Shown here in pieces: positions 50,501 to 59,480 of a DNA stretch of 64,000 nucleotides. The notes under the pieces are model-generated. The model was given only the letters and a program-made list of their open reading frames with translations. It did no database searches and had not been told where the DNA came from. Position 1 is the first letter of the stretch, and the number at the start of each line of letters is the position of its first letter. The position numbers and the translations under genes are program-made. Origin of the DNA: DASPKM01 sp035628135 (GTDB taxonomy: Bacteria; Bacteroidota; Bacteroidia; Chitinophagales; Chitinophagaceae); NCBI GenBank assembly GCA_035628135.1, contig DASPKM010000006.1:806001-870000 (forward strand), in the 5' to 3' direction.

Positions 50501-52417
50501 TTAGTTCCTTCTAATTCCCGCACGCTTTTTCAGTTCCTCCACGGGCATATTATTAAAACGTCCCACTTGTTTGTTGCCTTTGTAAGTAACCACTTTCAGC
50601 ATTACTGCATCCTTTGGCGGCGTGAGCGGCTCCGTATATTTAGGATAGAACCTGTCAGGAAACGAGTTATCGAAACTGTAGTAAATATCCAGCCCTTCAA
50701 CCTCGGTGCTTAATGTTACCTGCACAAGGCTGTCCTTTGTCCTTTTCACGGTAAAAATAGGATCATAAACACTCGGCGCATACTTCACTTCTCTTTCATC
50801 AAACCGGGAAAAATGTGTTTCTACCTTAGCGAAAAAATGGTTCCAGTTCTTTTTTGCCCTCGGCGACCAAACAGATTCAGCAATGGCTAATGCCCGTGGC
50901 CACAACATATACTGGACCTGCCGGAAATTGTAGATCTGTTCTGTCCATAAATTACCCTGGCCACCTTTGATCAAATTGGTACGTACGCTATCAGGTTGCG
51001 GATCAAACTCGTAAGCTTTATTTAAGCGCAGCGAAGCGTAAATACGTGTTTCAATGATGGGATCCGCCTGCATGTAATCCAAATACGCATAAGTGGTGGG
51101 GCTCATCACTACTTCGTGCCCCATTCTCGCGGCTTCTATCCCGCCCTTCATGCCACGCCAGCTCATGACCGCTGCTGTAGGGGCCAACCCTCCTTCCATG
51201 ATCTCATCCCAACCCATGAATTTTTTCCCTTTGGACAGTACGATTTTTTCCAACCTCTTTTCAAAATAACCCTGCACCTGCTCCATGGTCTTTAAACCTT
51301 CTCTTTTCATCAGTGCTTTTATTGCCTCATTTTTTTCCCAAAAATTATGCGGCGCCTCATCACCTCCCACGTGTATGTATTCAAATGGGAATAACTGCGC
51401 GACCTCTGTAATTACTTTATCCAGGAACGCATACACTTTTTCGTTGGCGGGGCAAAGGGTATTATCTACCAGCGCTATAGGCGGCGCGCCTCTTGACCAG
51501 TCCATGATCTGCTCACCGGAGCGGACAACATATTTGTCAGCACCTTTGGTACAGGACAATTCGGGATAAGAAGCTATGGCCGCAAGGCTATGCCCGGGTA
51601 CATCAACCTCCGGTAAGATATTTACGAACCGTTCTTTTGCGTATCCTACAATTTCTCTAATGTCTTCGTGGGTATAAAAGCCGCCATATGTACGCGGTTC
51701 ATTTGGCAACGGCTTGGAGAAGGTACCGAAATATCCTTCTTTTTTTACATTCCATGCACCCACCTCTGTAAGCTTGGGCAAGCTTTTGATCTGTATCCGC
51801 CAGCCTTCATCATCGGTTAAATGCAAGTGCAAAATATTGTACTTGTACCGCACCATATCATCGATAAAACGTTTGACCTCATCTTTTGTAAAAAAATGCC
51901 GGGCTACATCAAACATTAAACCCCGCCATCCAAAACGGGGATAATCCAATACCTCTACCGCAGGGGCCTCCCATTTTATGCCAGGCACAAACGCTTTTGA
52001 TTCTATCTCTTTCGGGAACAGCTGTACCAGCGTTTGCGCACCATAGAATATGCCTGCAGGCTCGTTTGCTGTTATCACTATGTTTTGTGGAGTAATACTG
52101 AGCTGGTACCCTTCCTTGCCCAAAGTTTTGTTCACAACGCTATTGAGCACAAGCCGGATCGTGGGTGAAGCATGGGACTGAACAATACTTACCTTACTTC
52201 CTGAGGGTATGGTCAAGCGTTCTTTCAAAAAATTGATCGTCGTTTCGAGCTCTTTGTTAAGTGGCGCCTCTACAGTTATGCTTTCAGGAAGCGAAAACAC
52301 ACCACTTGTTTTTTGTATTGAAACAGGCTCTGGAATGATAGCGATGCCGGTAGTTACCTGTGATACGGCGGTGGAGCAAATAAAAATGAGCCAAAATAAA
52401 ATTGAAGTAGTTTTCAT
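50501..52417 (-). CDS. Beta-N-acetylhexosaminidase, GH20
   Basis: A 638-residue exported enzyme that removes terminal GlcNAc or GalNAc. Signal peptide (about 1-19), GH20b N-terminal domain (about 25-155), then the GH20 barrel (about 160-500) with the catalytic pair D353-E354 in HVGGDEAPHNFW and LHLHLTDDEGWRI as a second conserved block; YILWPRALAIAE-type segment MLWPRALAIAESVWSP follows. Residues about 535-638 are a chitobiase-like C-terminal beta domain. It probably works on chitin or host/peptidoglycan glycans in the periplasm or outside. The upstream region holds a folded segment (52471-52542). Confidence 0.95.
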   Translation of the reverse strand: MKTTSILFWLIFICSTAVSQVTTGIAIIPEPVSIQKTSGVFSLPESITVEAPLNKELETTINFLKERLTIPSGSKVSIVQSHASPTIRLVLNSVVNKTLGKEGYQLSITPQNIVITANEPAGIFYGAQTLVQLFPKEIESKAFVPGIKWEAPAVEVLDYPRFGWRGLMFDVARHFFTKDEVKRFIDDMVRYKYNILHLHLTDDEGWRIQIKSLPKLTEVGAWNVKKEGYFGTFSKPLPNEPRTYGGFYTHEDIREIVGYAKERFVNILPEVDVPGHSLAAIASYPELSCTKGADKYVVRSGEQIMDWSRGAPPIALVDNTLCPANEKVYAFLDKVITEVAQLFPFEYIHVGGDEAPHNFWEKNEAIKALMKREGLKTMEQVQGYFEKRLEKIVLSKGKKFMGWDEIMEGGLAPTAAVMSWRGMKGGIEAARMGHEVVMSPTTYAYLDYMQADPIIETRIYASLRLNKAYEFDPQPDSVRTNLIKGGQGNLWTEQIYNFRQVQYMLWPRALAIAESVWSPRAKKNWNHFFAKVETHFSRFDEREVKYAPSVYDPIFTVKRTKDSLVQVTLSTEVEGLDIYYSFDNSFPDRFYPKYTEPLTPPKDAVMLKVVTYKGNKQVGRFNNMPVEELKKRAGIRRN

Positions 52418-52470
52418 TTTTAAAATTACTTAAAAAATGGAGCAGTAAAGGCCAAGGATATCCAACGCGG

Positions 52471-52542
52471 TACTTTCGAGCAATTCGGTGATTCAAAACC
52501 CGAAAATTCGGGTATCACCGATGTGCATCTCGAACTTGAAGT
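52471..52542. other. Nested inverted repeats upstream of the GH20 gene
   Basis: Three nested stems: TACT-TTCGAG with CTCGAA-(bulge)-AGTA, CGGTGAT (52486-52492) with ATCACCG (52514-52520), and ACCCGAA (52498-52504) with TTCGGGT (52507-52513). They would fold into a long irregular hairpin on either strand. The segment lies 54-125 bp upstream of the GH20 start, between it and tRNA-Asp. It could be a leader structure, or chance within a decayed coding frame, since the plus strand is also open here (VKAKDIQRGTFEQFGDSK). Confidence 0.4.
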
Positions 52543-52572
52543 ATTTTGGTGCTCTTTGAAAAGGTACAAACG

Positions 52573-52607
52573 AAAAAGCCCATCAAATCTACATTTGACG
52601 GGCTTTT
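52573..52607 (-). terminator. tRNA-Asp terminator
   Basis: On the minus strand AAAAGCCCGTCAAAT pairs with ATTTGATGGGCTTTT (52593-52607 with 52574-52588; one G-T pair or mismatch, 4-nt loop), ending in a U-run. It lies 23 bp past the 3' end of the tRNA. Confidence 0.85.
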
Positions 52608-52630
52608 GAAAACTTTGCTTTGTAAACCTG

Positions 52631-52704
52631 CGGACCGGACGGGACTCGAACCCGCGACCTCCGCCGTGACAGGGCGGCATTCTAACCAACTGAACTACCG
52701 ATCC
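52631..52704 (-). tRNA. tRNA-Asp (GTC)
   Basis: A 74-nt cloverleaf on the minus strand. The acceptor stem is GGATCGG/CCGGTCC with one T-G pair and discriminator G. The D-arm is GTTCAGTTGGTTAGAAT, the anticodon stem CCGCC/GGCGG with loop CTGTCAC (anticodon GTC) and the T-arm GCGGGTTCGAGTCCCGT. No CCA is encoded, so CCA is added after transcription. It has its own promoter and terminator. Confidence 0.97.
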
Positions 52705-52763
52705 AACCTAAGACGTTTGTTAGCAACCTCATTCCTCCCCGGCAAACGCTCCGGAAAGGGTGG

Positions 52764-52794
52764 CAAAGATAGAAGATTTGACTCCCCGCACAAA
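52764..52794 (-). promoter_or_regulatory. tRNA-Asp promoter
   Basis: On the minus strand TTTG (52791-52794), a 19-nt spacer, then TATCTTTG (52764-52771), an exact fit to TTTG-N19-21-TAnnTTTG. The predicted transcript start is about 50 nt before the mature tRNA. Confidence 0.75.
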
Positions 52795-53074
52795 AATTTT
52801 TTGATGCATTTTTCAAGTGTATTCTGCGTGCGACCGTAGCCACTTAATCCGCTGTTCAGAAACCGTTTAAACGCAAATAATTGTCCAGACCATTGATAAT
52901 CCCGAACACCGTACTTATACTCCAAACACCCGCAAACCCACGGCAACCGAATTGTATCAATCTCCGTTTACAGGAATGGGCATAAATATATTGCCATGTT
53001 TTGGCTTTGATAAAACCCCCAAGAGTTCGTAAATTACTAGGCACGTTTTTCTTCACCTTCCACCCGGGAAAATT
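52795..53074. other. Intergenic region without recognised gene
   Basis: From the tRNA promoter to the T9SS protein start, no credible ORF or RNA gene is visible. A weak plus-strand promoter can be drawn at TTTG (near 53008) and TAAATTAC (near 53032), about 40 bp before the ATG at 53075, but it has two mismatches. Confidence 0.45.
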
Positions 53075-55012
53075 ATGCGGCTTTGCGGTATCGGTTCGCC
53101 TATTTTATTGGTCACCTGCCTGGCCCTGTTAGCAGGCCTCGCGGCGCAATCGCAAATCTGCCCTCCCAATATCGATTTCGAAACCGGCACCTTCAACGGT
53201 TGGAACTGCTATACCGGCACCACCGTAGTGCAGGGTGATGACAACGTGATCCTGCTAAACAACTCCGGGCCGGTTCATAACAGGCATACCATGTACTCCC
53301 GCAATGCGGGCACCACCTTTGACCCCTATGGTGGTTTTCCCGTGATCTGCCCCAATGGAAGCGGCTATTCGGTAAAGCTTGGAAACAATACCGCGGGCAC
53401 CGAGGCAGAGGGCATGTCGTATGAATTTACCATTCCACTAGGGCAAAACGTTTATTCCCTCATATATCACTATGCGGTGGTGTTCCAGGACCCTAACCAC
53501 CAAATCTTCCAGCAACCCCGGCTGGTGCTGGAAATTACCAACGTTACCGACAACAAGCTCATTGACTGCTCTTCGTTCACCTTCATTCCTTATGGTTCGC
53601 TGCTGCCGGGATTTTTTGAATCGCCCAACCCCGGCGGAGATGTGCCCGTGTGGTGTAAGGATTGGACGGCGGTATCCATTAATCTGAACGACCTCGCAGG
53701 CAAAAGGATCAGGCTGTTTTTTAAAACAGCGGATTGCACGTTCAGGAGGCACTTTGGCTATGCATATATTGACGTGAACACCGAATGCAACAGCGAATTC
53801 GTTGGCGCGGCCTATTGCCCCGATGATACTGTCGTGAATGTAACTGCCCCGTATGGCTACCAGAGCTATACATGGTACAACACCTCGTTTACCCAGGTGC
53901 TGGGATCCACTCAAACCATTTCAATTGCTCCGCTTCCCGTTCCCGGCACAACGTACGCCGTAAAGGTGGTACCGTATCACGGTTATGGGTGCGTCGATAC
54001 ATTCTATGCCCGGCTGGAAGATACCTTAACTGTAATATCGAATGCAGGTGGGGACATGTTATCCTGTAACCACAGCGCTGTGCCTATCGGCGCCATCCCA
54101 AAACCCGGGCTGGTGTACAGCTGGAGCCCTACCATAGGACTATCGAATCCTACTATTGCCAATCCTACGGCAGCGCCTCCCAACACTACTACTTATGTTC
54201 TTACCACGCGGCACGACGGGGGAGGGTGCCGCAGTGTAGACTCGGTAGTTGTTACATCGTCTGTTGTGGATGATTCGCTGCAATTGGCGGGCAGCGCTGT
54301 TTATTGCGTTACCAGCGGCGACAGCGCGGTATTGACCGTACAGCCGGCCGACAATATACAATGGTATAAGGACGGCAGGATAATTCTCGGTGCAACGCAA
54401 CGGGTATATAAGGTCACGCAGTCCGGTACCTATCATGCCGTGCTGTCGAACAACGACGGCTGCAGCACCAATACCCCTTTGCAAACGATCGATATTGACA
54501 TTCCAAAGCCGGGCGTGGCTTATCCCGTACAGCACGCGGTGTTGAATCTGCCCCTCGACCTGGCGGCAAGGCGCCTTGGCAACAATGTATTGTGGAAGCC
54601 CGCCAGTTCCCTGAACACTGCCACCAGCTTTACTCCCGTATTCAAGGGTTCCAACGAACAATTGTATACCATCGAAATCAGCAAGACGGGCGGATGTACC
54701 ACCGTGGACACACAACTGGTAAAGATCATTAAAAGAATAGAGGTATTTGTACCGAATGCATTTACGCCGAATAATGATGGCCACAACGAAACGCTAAAGC
54801 CCATAGCAAGAGGCTTTAAAGAGATCCGCTATTTCAGGATCTACAACCGCTGGGGCAATATGGTATTTGAAAGCAATAGCCTGACCGCTGGCTGGAACGG
54901 CACGCTCAATGGAGTGGCACAGCCATCGCAAACTTTTGTGTGGACGCTCGAAGGCGTAGGCTTGGATGGCCATGTTTACCGGGAAAAGGGCGTCAGCATT
55001 TTACTGCGATAA
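53075..55012 (+). CDS. T9SS-secreted protein with type B (gliding-motility CHU) sorting domain
   Basis: A 645-residue exported protein. Signal peptide (about 1-26, ending LAAQS), then a lectin-like or jelly-roll N-terminal domain (INDFETGTFNGWNCYTG-type start, about 30-250), and repeated Ig/PKD-like beta domains (about 255-545; TYAVKVVPYHGYGCVDTF, GLVYSWSPTIGLSNPTIANP). Residues about 550-645 are the type B sorting domain (FVPNAFTPNNDGHNE, FRIYNRWGNMVFES, GWNGTLNG, FVWTLEGVG). It should be secreted and either surface-attached or released; the ligand is unknown. Confidence 0.9.
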   Translation: MRLCGIGSPILLVTCLALLAGLAAQSQICPPNIDFETGTFNGWNCYTGTTVVQGDDNVILLNNSGPVHNRHTMYSRNAGTTFDPYGGFPVICPNGSGYSVKLGNNTAGTEAEGMSYEFTIPLGQNVYSLIYHYAVVFQDPNHQIFQQPRLVLEITNVTDNKLIDCSSFTFIPYGSLLPGFFESPNPGGDVPVWCKDWTAVSINLNDLAGKRIRLFFKTADCTFRRHFGYAYIDVNTECNSEFVGAAYCPDDTVVNVTAPYGYQSYTWYNTSFTQVLGSTQTISIAPLPVPGTTYAVKVVPYHGYGCVDTFYARLEDTLTVISNAGGDMLSCNHSAVPIGAIPKPGLVYSWSPTIGLSNPTIANPTAAPPNTTTYVLTTRHDGGGCRSVDSVVVTSSVVDDSLQLAGSAVYCVTSGDSAVLTVQPADNIQWYKDGRIILGATQRVYKVTQSGTYHAVLSNNDGCSTNTPLQTIDIDIPKPGVAYPVQHAVLNLPLDLAARRLGNNVLWKPASSLNTATSFTPVFKGSNEQLYTIEISKTGGCTTVDTQLVKIIKRIEVFVPNAFTPNNDGHNETLKPIARGFKEIRYFRIYNRWGNMVFESNSLTAGWNGTLNGVAQPSQTFVWTLEGVGLDGHVYREKGVSILLR

Positions 55013-55017
55013 ATCGC

Positions 55018-56178
55018 TTACACATATCTCAGCCAAAGCTTGCCGGGATGCAGTTGCTTGTACCGGCTATACCACTTGCATACGGGATACAGCAATGCAA
55101 CGATCGCCAGCCACACCAGCAATACCCCACCAAGCCCAATGCCCGAACCCGCTGCAGGACGGCCGAATTGGAAAGGGCCAAATAGCAGGTCATTCCACTT
55201 AAATCCCTGGGCAAATACCATAATGAACACCGCCAGCCGTATCAGTAACAGGTGCAGGATATAATAAAACAAAGGCACACTGCCGTATACCGATAAGATC
55301 CTTTTTACCAATGCAGGCAATTTATCTGCAAACCGCAGCAGCAACAAAGTGATGCCGATAAACAATAGCGTGAACAATAGTGACGGCGGATACTTCGTAA
55401 CATTCACAAAAGACAATACAGTAAAGAGCGCATCCTTTTGCTGCGACCATGGAACGGGATCGCCATATACATTGGTCCATCTTAGCACTACAAAAAGCAT
55501 GAGCGCGCCGATACCCGCACCCAACAGTAGCTTATTTCGATAGCCTTCCTGCTGGCGGAACAAACTACCCAATGAATAACCCAGCAACATAATTGCTATC
55601 CAGGGTATTAATGGATATGATACTAAAAACATAAAGCCGCCACTAACCTGCGGCCCTGGTGTAAAGAAAAGGTTCCGCATTACATTCAATGCGGCACTGC
55701 CCGACGGCGGAACAAATTGTAACAGGTTGTGTGAAACAAGTATTACTGCGGCAAGGATGCCGATAACTTTTGGAGAAACCTTCAATAAAAACGACAGTAC
55801 AATAAAGCCCACCCCTATTGCAGCGATCACCTGCAGCATCAGTATCCTGAACTGCACATCGAACCACAATGTAAAATTGATGAGCGTAAATTCCAGCACT
55901 ATCAGCCAGAGCCCTCTCGTCAGCAAAAACCTGCGCTGCGCTGCAGTGTCTTTTGCAAACGATGCGAGGTAAACCGACACGCCAGACAGGAATACGAAGG
56001 TAGGCGCGCACAAATGTGTGATCCAACGCGAGAAGAACAGTGCGGGCGTAGTGGTGGACAGGTCTGTAGGACTTTGCGTTAAGGCTGATACATGCAATAA
56101 GTCGCGCACATGGTCGAGCGCCATGATGATCATGACCAGGCCGCGTACAATATCGATAGATGCTATCCTTTTGCTCAT
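55018..56178 (-). CDS. DUF1624 (heparan-alpha-glucosaminide N-acetyltransferase-like) membrane protein
   Basis: A 386-residue protein with about ten transmembrane helices. The N-terminal signature RIASIDIVRGLVMIIMALDHVRD (read in parts) with the buried DIVRG and DHVR, and HLCAPTFVFLSGVS, define the DUF1624 acyltransferase-like family, related to the lysosomal transmembrane acetyltransferase. It probably transfers an acyl group to a glycan or small molecule across the inner membrane. It ends 6 bp from the stop of the convergent T9SS gene. A -7-like TATTTTTG (56183-56190) suggests a nearly leaderless transcript. Confidence 0.88.
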   Translation of the reverse strand: MSKRIASIDIVRGLVMIIMALDHVRDLLHVSALTQSPTDLSTTTPALFFSRWITHLCAPTFVFLSGVSVYLASFAKDTAAQRRFLLTRGLWLIVLEFTLINFTLWFDVQFRILMLQVIAAIGVGFIVLSFLLKVSPKVIGILAAVILVSHNLLQFVPPSGSAALNVMRNLFFTPGPQVSGGFMFLVSYPLIPWIAIMLLGYSLGSLFRQQEGYRNKLLLGAGIGALMLFVVLRWTNVYGDPVPWSQQKDALFTVLSFVNVTKYPPSLLFTLLFIGITLLLLRFADKLPALVKRILSVYGSVPLFYYILHLLLIRLAVFIMVFAQGFKWNDLLFGPFQFGRPAAGSGIGLGGVLLVWLAIVALLYPVCKWYSRYKQLHPGKLWLRYV

Positions 56179-56230
56179 ACAACAAAAATAAAGTTGCTTA
56201 ATTTTATTTTATTGCTCAATTAATCTTCAG

Positions 56231-56944
56231 ATGAAACAAATTGCTTATATCACCGATATACACCTCGACGATAGCTTTCCGCTGGAAAACGGCGCACAAC
56301 CAAGAAAAAACTGGGAAAAGATCATACGCGACATCAGGAGCAGGAACATCCAGGATATTATCCTCGGAGGCGATATGGGCGAACCTTCCTCGCATGAATG
56401 GTTCTTCAACTCGCTGCAGGGATTTAACGTAGACATGAGCCTGGGCAACCACGATGTTTTTACCGAGATCATGAAACATTGCCCCAGGGACACAGCAGGC
56501 GAAGGCGAACTATATTATACTTTCGAAAACGGCGCATTCAAATACATCTTCCTGGATTCTTCTTCCGCGACCATCAGCGTTGCCCAGATGGAATGGCTTC
56601 AGCAACAACTGTCAACCAACAAAGCAATCCTGCTGTTCATCCATCATCCCGTAATACCCATCAGGACCGCCATTGACGATGTATATCCATTGCACAACCG
56701 CGAACAGGTGCGTCAGGCGCTTCAAAATATATCCAACAAGGTCACCATTTTCTGCGGACATTATCATGTAACGGATGAGACCAGCGTGGCAAACATCACG
56801 CAGCTCGAAACACCGGCCGCGTCCATTCAACTTGCAAAGGACGCGCCGACCATCCAGTTGGATAACAGCTTCTTCGGCTACCGGCTGATCAACGTTCACG
56901 AAAATAAGATCGATACAGAACTGGTAACAATGCCAAACCGGTGA
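56231..56944 (+). CDS. Small metallophosphoesterase
   Basis: A 237-residue calcineurin-like phosphoesterase: TDIHLDD (D9, H11), LGGDMGE (about 48-54), LGNHDVF (about 76-82), FIHHPVIP (about 135-142) and FCGHYHVTDE (about 175-184) give the full two-metal site. There is no signal peptide. Substrates in this family range from cyclic AMP to phosphorylated proteins. The gene lies 52 bp from the divergent DUF1624 gene. It is unrelated in length and C-terminus to the large phosphoesterase at 29475. Confidence 0.88.
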   Translation: MKQIAYITDIHLDDSFPLENGAQPRKNWEKIIRDIRSRNIQDIILGGDMGEPSSHEWFFNSLQGFNVDMSLGNHDVFTEIMKHCPRDTAGEGELYYTFENGAFKYIFLDSSSATISVAQMEWLQQQLSTNKAILLFIHHPVIPIRTAIDDVYPLHNREQVRQALQNISNKVTIFCGHYHVTDETSVANITQLETPAASIQLAKDAPTIQLDNSFFGYRLINVHENKIDTELVTMPNR

Positions 56945-56972
56945 AAGGCATTACCGTTAAAAGCACGCCGGG

Positions 56973-57004
56973 CTTGGATTACAGCAAACAGGGATTTACC
57001 TTTG
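56973..57004 (+). promoter_or_regulatory. Promoter of the TonB-dependent receptor gene
   Basis: CTTG (56973-56976), a 20-nt spacer, then TACCTTTG (56997-57004), an exact -7 and a one-mismatch -33. Transcription should start at about 57011, directly before the ATG at 57012, so the mRNA would be leaderless or nearly so. Confidence 0.6.
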
Positions 57005-57011
57005 AGCCACT

Positions 57012-59426
57012 ATGGCCCTAAGAACGTGGATACTGTTTTTTGCCGCACTGCAATGTGTTCAAATAACTTATGGGCAAAATGGTACGGCTACCATTTCAGG
57101 GCTTGTTAAAAACTCCGCCAATAAATCTGCAATAGCTTATGCAAACGTGGTAGTGTTGCACGAAAAAGACAGCGCTTTTGTGACGGGCACCGTTACCGGC
57201 GAAGATGGAAGGTTTACCTTATCGAATATCAAACCCGGCAATTACGTCGTGCAATGCTCTTTCACAGGGTATGCGAGCAAATCGCAGAACATACTGATCG
57301 GGTCACTGAACAATTTTTTCGACCTCGGCGCCATCGAGCTTAAGGAACAACCAGCGGTGTTAGAAGAAGTAACTGTGACGGGCACGCAGGATGAAGTGTC
57401 GAATAAAATGGACAAAAAAAGTTTTACCGTGGCGTCCAATATCAGTCAAAGCGGTGGCTCTGTGCTGCAGGCGCTCAAAAATCTACCGGGCATTACCACC
57501 ACGCAGGACGGAAAGGTGGAGTTGCGCGGCAGTGATAAGGTATCGATATTGGTGGATGGCAAGCAAACGGCGCTCACGGGCTTTGGCAACCAGCAAGGAT
57601 TGGACAACATTCCGGCATCGGCCATTGAAAGGATCGAGATCATCAACAACCCGTCGGCAAAGTATGATGCAAACGGCAATGCCGGCATCATCAACATCGT
57701 ATACAAAAAAAGCAGGCAGGAAGGCTTTAATGGAAAGCTGGGCATAGCCGCCGGATTGGGCGCGCTCTGGGAAAAACGTGAAAACTATCCCGGCATCAGG
57801 CCCCAATACCAGGCAACGCCTAAAATAAATCCATCTGTTTCGCTCAACTATCGCAAGAAAAAAATCAACACCTTCCTACAGGCAGACTGGCTATATACTG
57901 AAACGCTCAACAAGAACGAATTTTCCGACCGCACATACGATGATAACACAATCCGTCACCAGCAACTGAAGCGCAACAGGAATACGCACTTCCTCACTGC
58001 CAAAGCAGGTTTCGATTGGAGCCTGAGCAGCCAGGACCTGTTCACCTTATCTGGCTTGTATGGATTGGAGAAAATAATCGACCGTGGCGACCAGCCGTTT
58101 TTCAATACCGATTTTTCCAAACGCGAAAGGCTCTGGCAATTCCTCGAAGATGAAGTGCTCACTACGGCCGCGGTGTTCACAAGCTACCAACACAAGTTCA
58201 AACAGGCGGGCCACCTGTTGAACATCGGCTTCAATTATACGTTCAACAGGGAAGATGAAAAATATTTTTTCACCAACAGCATGCCCACGTATACGGGGTT
58301 AGACACTTTTGCATTGATTGCCGACCAGCACGTGGCCGACCTTAACATCGATTATATAAAGCCTTTAAAATATGGCCGCATAGAAGGAGGATTTAAATTC
58401 AGGTGGAGGGAAATTCCCACCAATATGCAGTTCAAGCCCGGCATTAATTCTCCATTAGATCCCGATGCCGATGGCAAGGCCACTTATACCGAAACCATTC
58501 CCGCCTTGTACGGTAATTATGTATTCGAGAATAAAAAGTTTGAAGCGGAGATCGGCCTCAGGGTCGAGTATGTACAATTGCGGTACGAGGTGGACCCCAA
58601 TCACAATACTTATAAGAGTGATGGGTACAACTATGCCCAGCCCTTTCCGAACCTGCGCGTTGCGTATAAAATAAATGAGCAAAATAAGATATCGTTGTTT
58701 TTTAACCGTCGCGTAGACAGGCCGAATGAAGTAGACATCCGCATTTTTCCCAAGTACGACGATGCCGAGATCATTAAAGTAGGCAATCCGGCGTTACAGC
58801 CCCAATTCACCAACAGCTACGAAATGGGATATAAAACGAGCATGAGCAAGGGATATTTTTATGCAGCCTTGTACCATCGCAATACCAATGGCACCATTAT
58901 CAGGATCGCTACGCAAGTGCCTCCATCCACACTGATTTATACTGTATTCCAAAATGCGAGCAACAGCCACAATACCGGCATCGAGCTGGTGTTGCATCAG
59001 GACCTTGCAGGATGGTTTTCATTCAATACCAATGTAAATGTGTACCGCAGTGTGGTAAACGGGTTCACGGTGCAAAATCAATACCCTGTGCCATCTACCT
59101 ACATAGCCAACAAGGAAACGCTCACTTCGGGAAACATCAAGTTCAATAGTTTGTTCCGCTTGCCCAAAAAAACCGATCTGCAGGTAACTGCTGTCCATTT
59201 ATTTCCTGACATCATCCCGCAGGGAAAAATAGGTTCCCGCTTTAGCGTGGACATGGGAATAAAAAAGCAAATACAATCCGGCAAAGGCGAAATATTCTTC
59301 AATGCCACCGATCTCCTCAATACGCTCAGGATCAAAAGAGAGATCAGGGGCAACGGTTTCAGATTGGTGACTATCGACTATTATGAAACGCAGGTTTTCA
59401 GAATTGGATACAGCTATAAGTTTTAA
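57012..59426 (+). CDS. TonB-dependent receptor, outer-membrane beta-barrel family
   Basis: An 804-residue outer-membrane receptor. Signal peptide (about 1-21), a carboxypeptidase-D regulatory-like domain (about 25-110; ISGLVKNSANKSAIAYANV, GNYVVQCSFTGYAS), a plug (about 130-235; ALKNLPGITTTQDGKVELRG, DNIPASAIERIEIINNPSAKYD), and a barrel (about 240-804) ending in the aromatic FRIGYSYKF. This is the OMP_b-brl_3/DUF6850-like group rather than a SusC pair, since no SusD gene follows. The cargo is unknown. Confidence 0.92.
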   Translation: MALRTWILFFAALQCVQITYGQNGTATISGLVKNSANKSAIAYANVVVLHEKDSAFVTGTVTGEDGRFTLSNIKPGNYVVQCSFTGYASKSQNILIGSLNNFFDLGAIELKEQPAVLEEVTVTGTQDEVSNKMDKKSFTVASNISQSGGSVLQALKNLPGITTTQDGKVELRGSDKVSILVDGKQTALTGFGNQQGLDNIPASAIERIEIINNPSAKYDANGNAGIINIVYKKSRQEGFNGKLGIAAGLGALWEKRENYPGIRPQYQATPKINPSVSLNYRKKKINTFLQADWLYTETLNKNEFSDRTYDDNTIRHQQLKRNRNTHFLTAKAGFDWSLSSQDLFTLSGLYGLEKIIDRGDQPFFNTDFSKRERLWQFLEDEVLTTAAVFTSYQHKFKQAGHLLNIGFNYTFNREDEKYFFTNSMPTYTGLDTFALIADQHVADLNIDYIKPLKYGRIEGGFKFRWREIPTNMQFKPGINSPLDPDADGKATYTETIPALYGNYVFENKKFEAEIGLRVEYVQLRYEVDPNHNTYKSDGYNYAQPFPNLRVAYKINEQNKISLFFNRRVDRPNEVDIRIFPKYDDAEIIKVGNPALQPQFTNSYEMGYKTSMSKGYFYAALYHRNTNGTIIRIATQVPPSTLIYTVFQNASNSHNTGIELVLHQDLAGWFSFNTNVNVYRSVVNGFTVQNQYPVPSTYIANKETLTSGNIKFNSLFRLPKKTDLQVTAVHLFPDIIPQGKIGSRFSVDMGIKKQIQSGKGEIFFNATDLLNTLRIKREIRGNGFRLVTIDYYETQVFRIGYSYKF

Positions 59427-59428
59427 AT

Positions 59429-59480
59429 GGTGCGTTGTGAGTGGTGAGTAGTAAGTACAGCACCAATCGCCTGTCACCTC
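59429..59480. repeat. Word-repeat element, family C (copy 1, degenerate)
   Basis: The segment carries GGTGCGTTGTGAGTGGTGAGTAG on the left and CACC words on the right. Pairing is only partial. It begins just after the receptor stop, and its minus-strand AGGTGA supplies the last Arg and the stop codon (59474-59476) of the GloVer-repeat gene. A second family C copy lies at 62236. Confidence 0.55.

Noticed and set aside
52426..52689. An 87-codon minus-strand ORF across tRNA-Asp
   Set aside because: It runs through the tRNA gene and its terminator, so it is not a protein gene.
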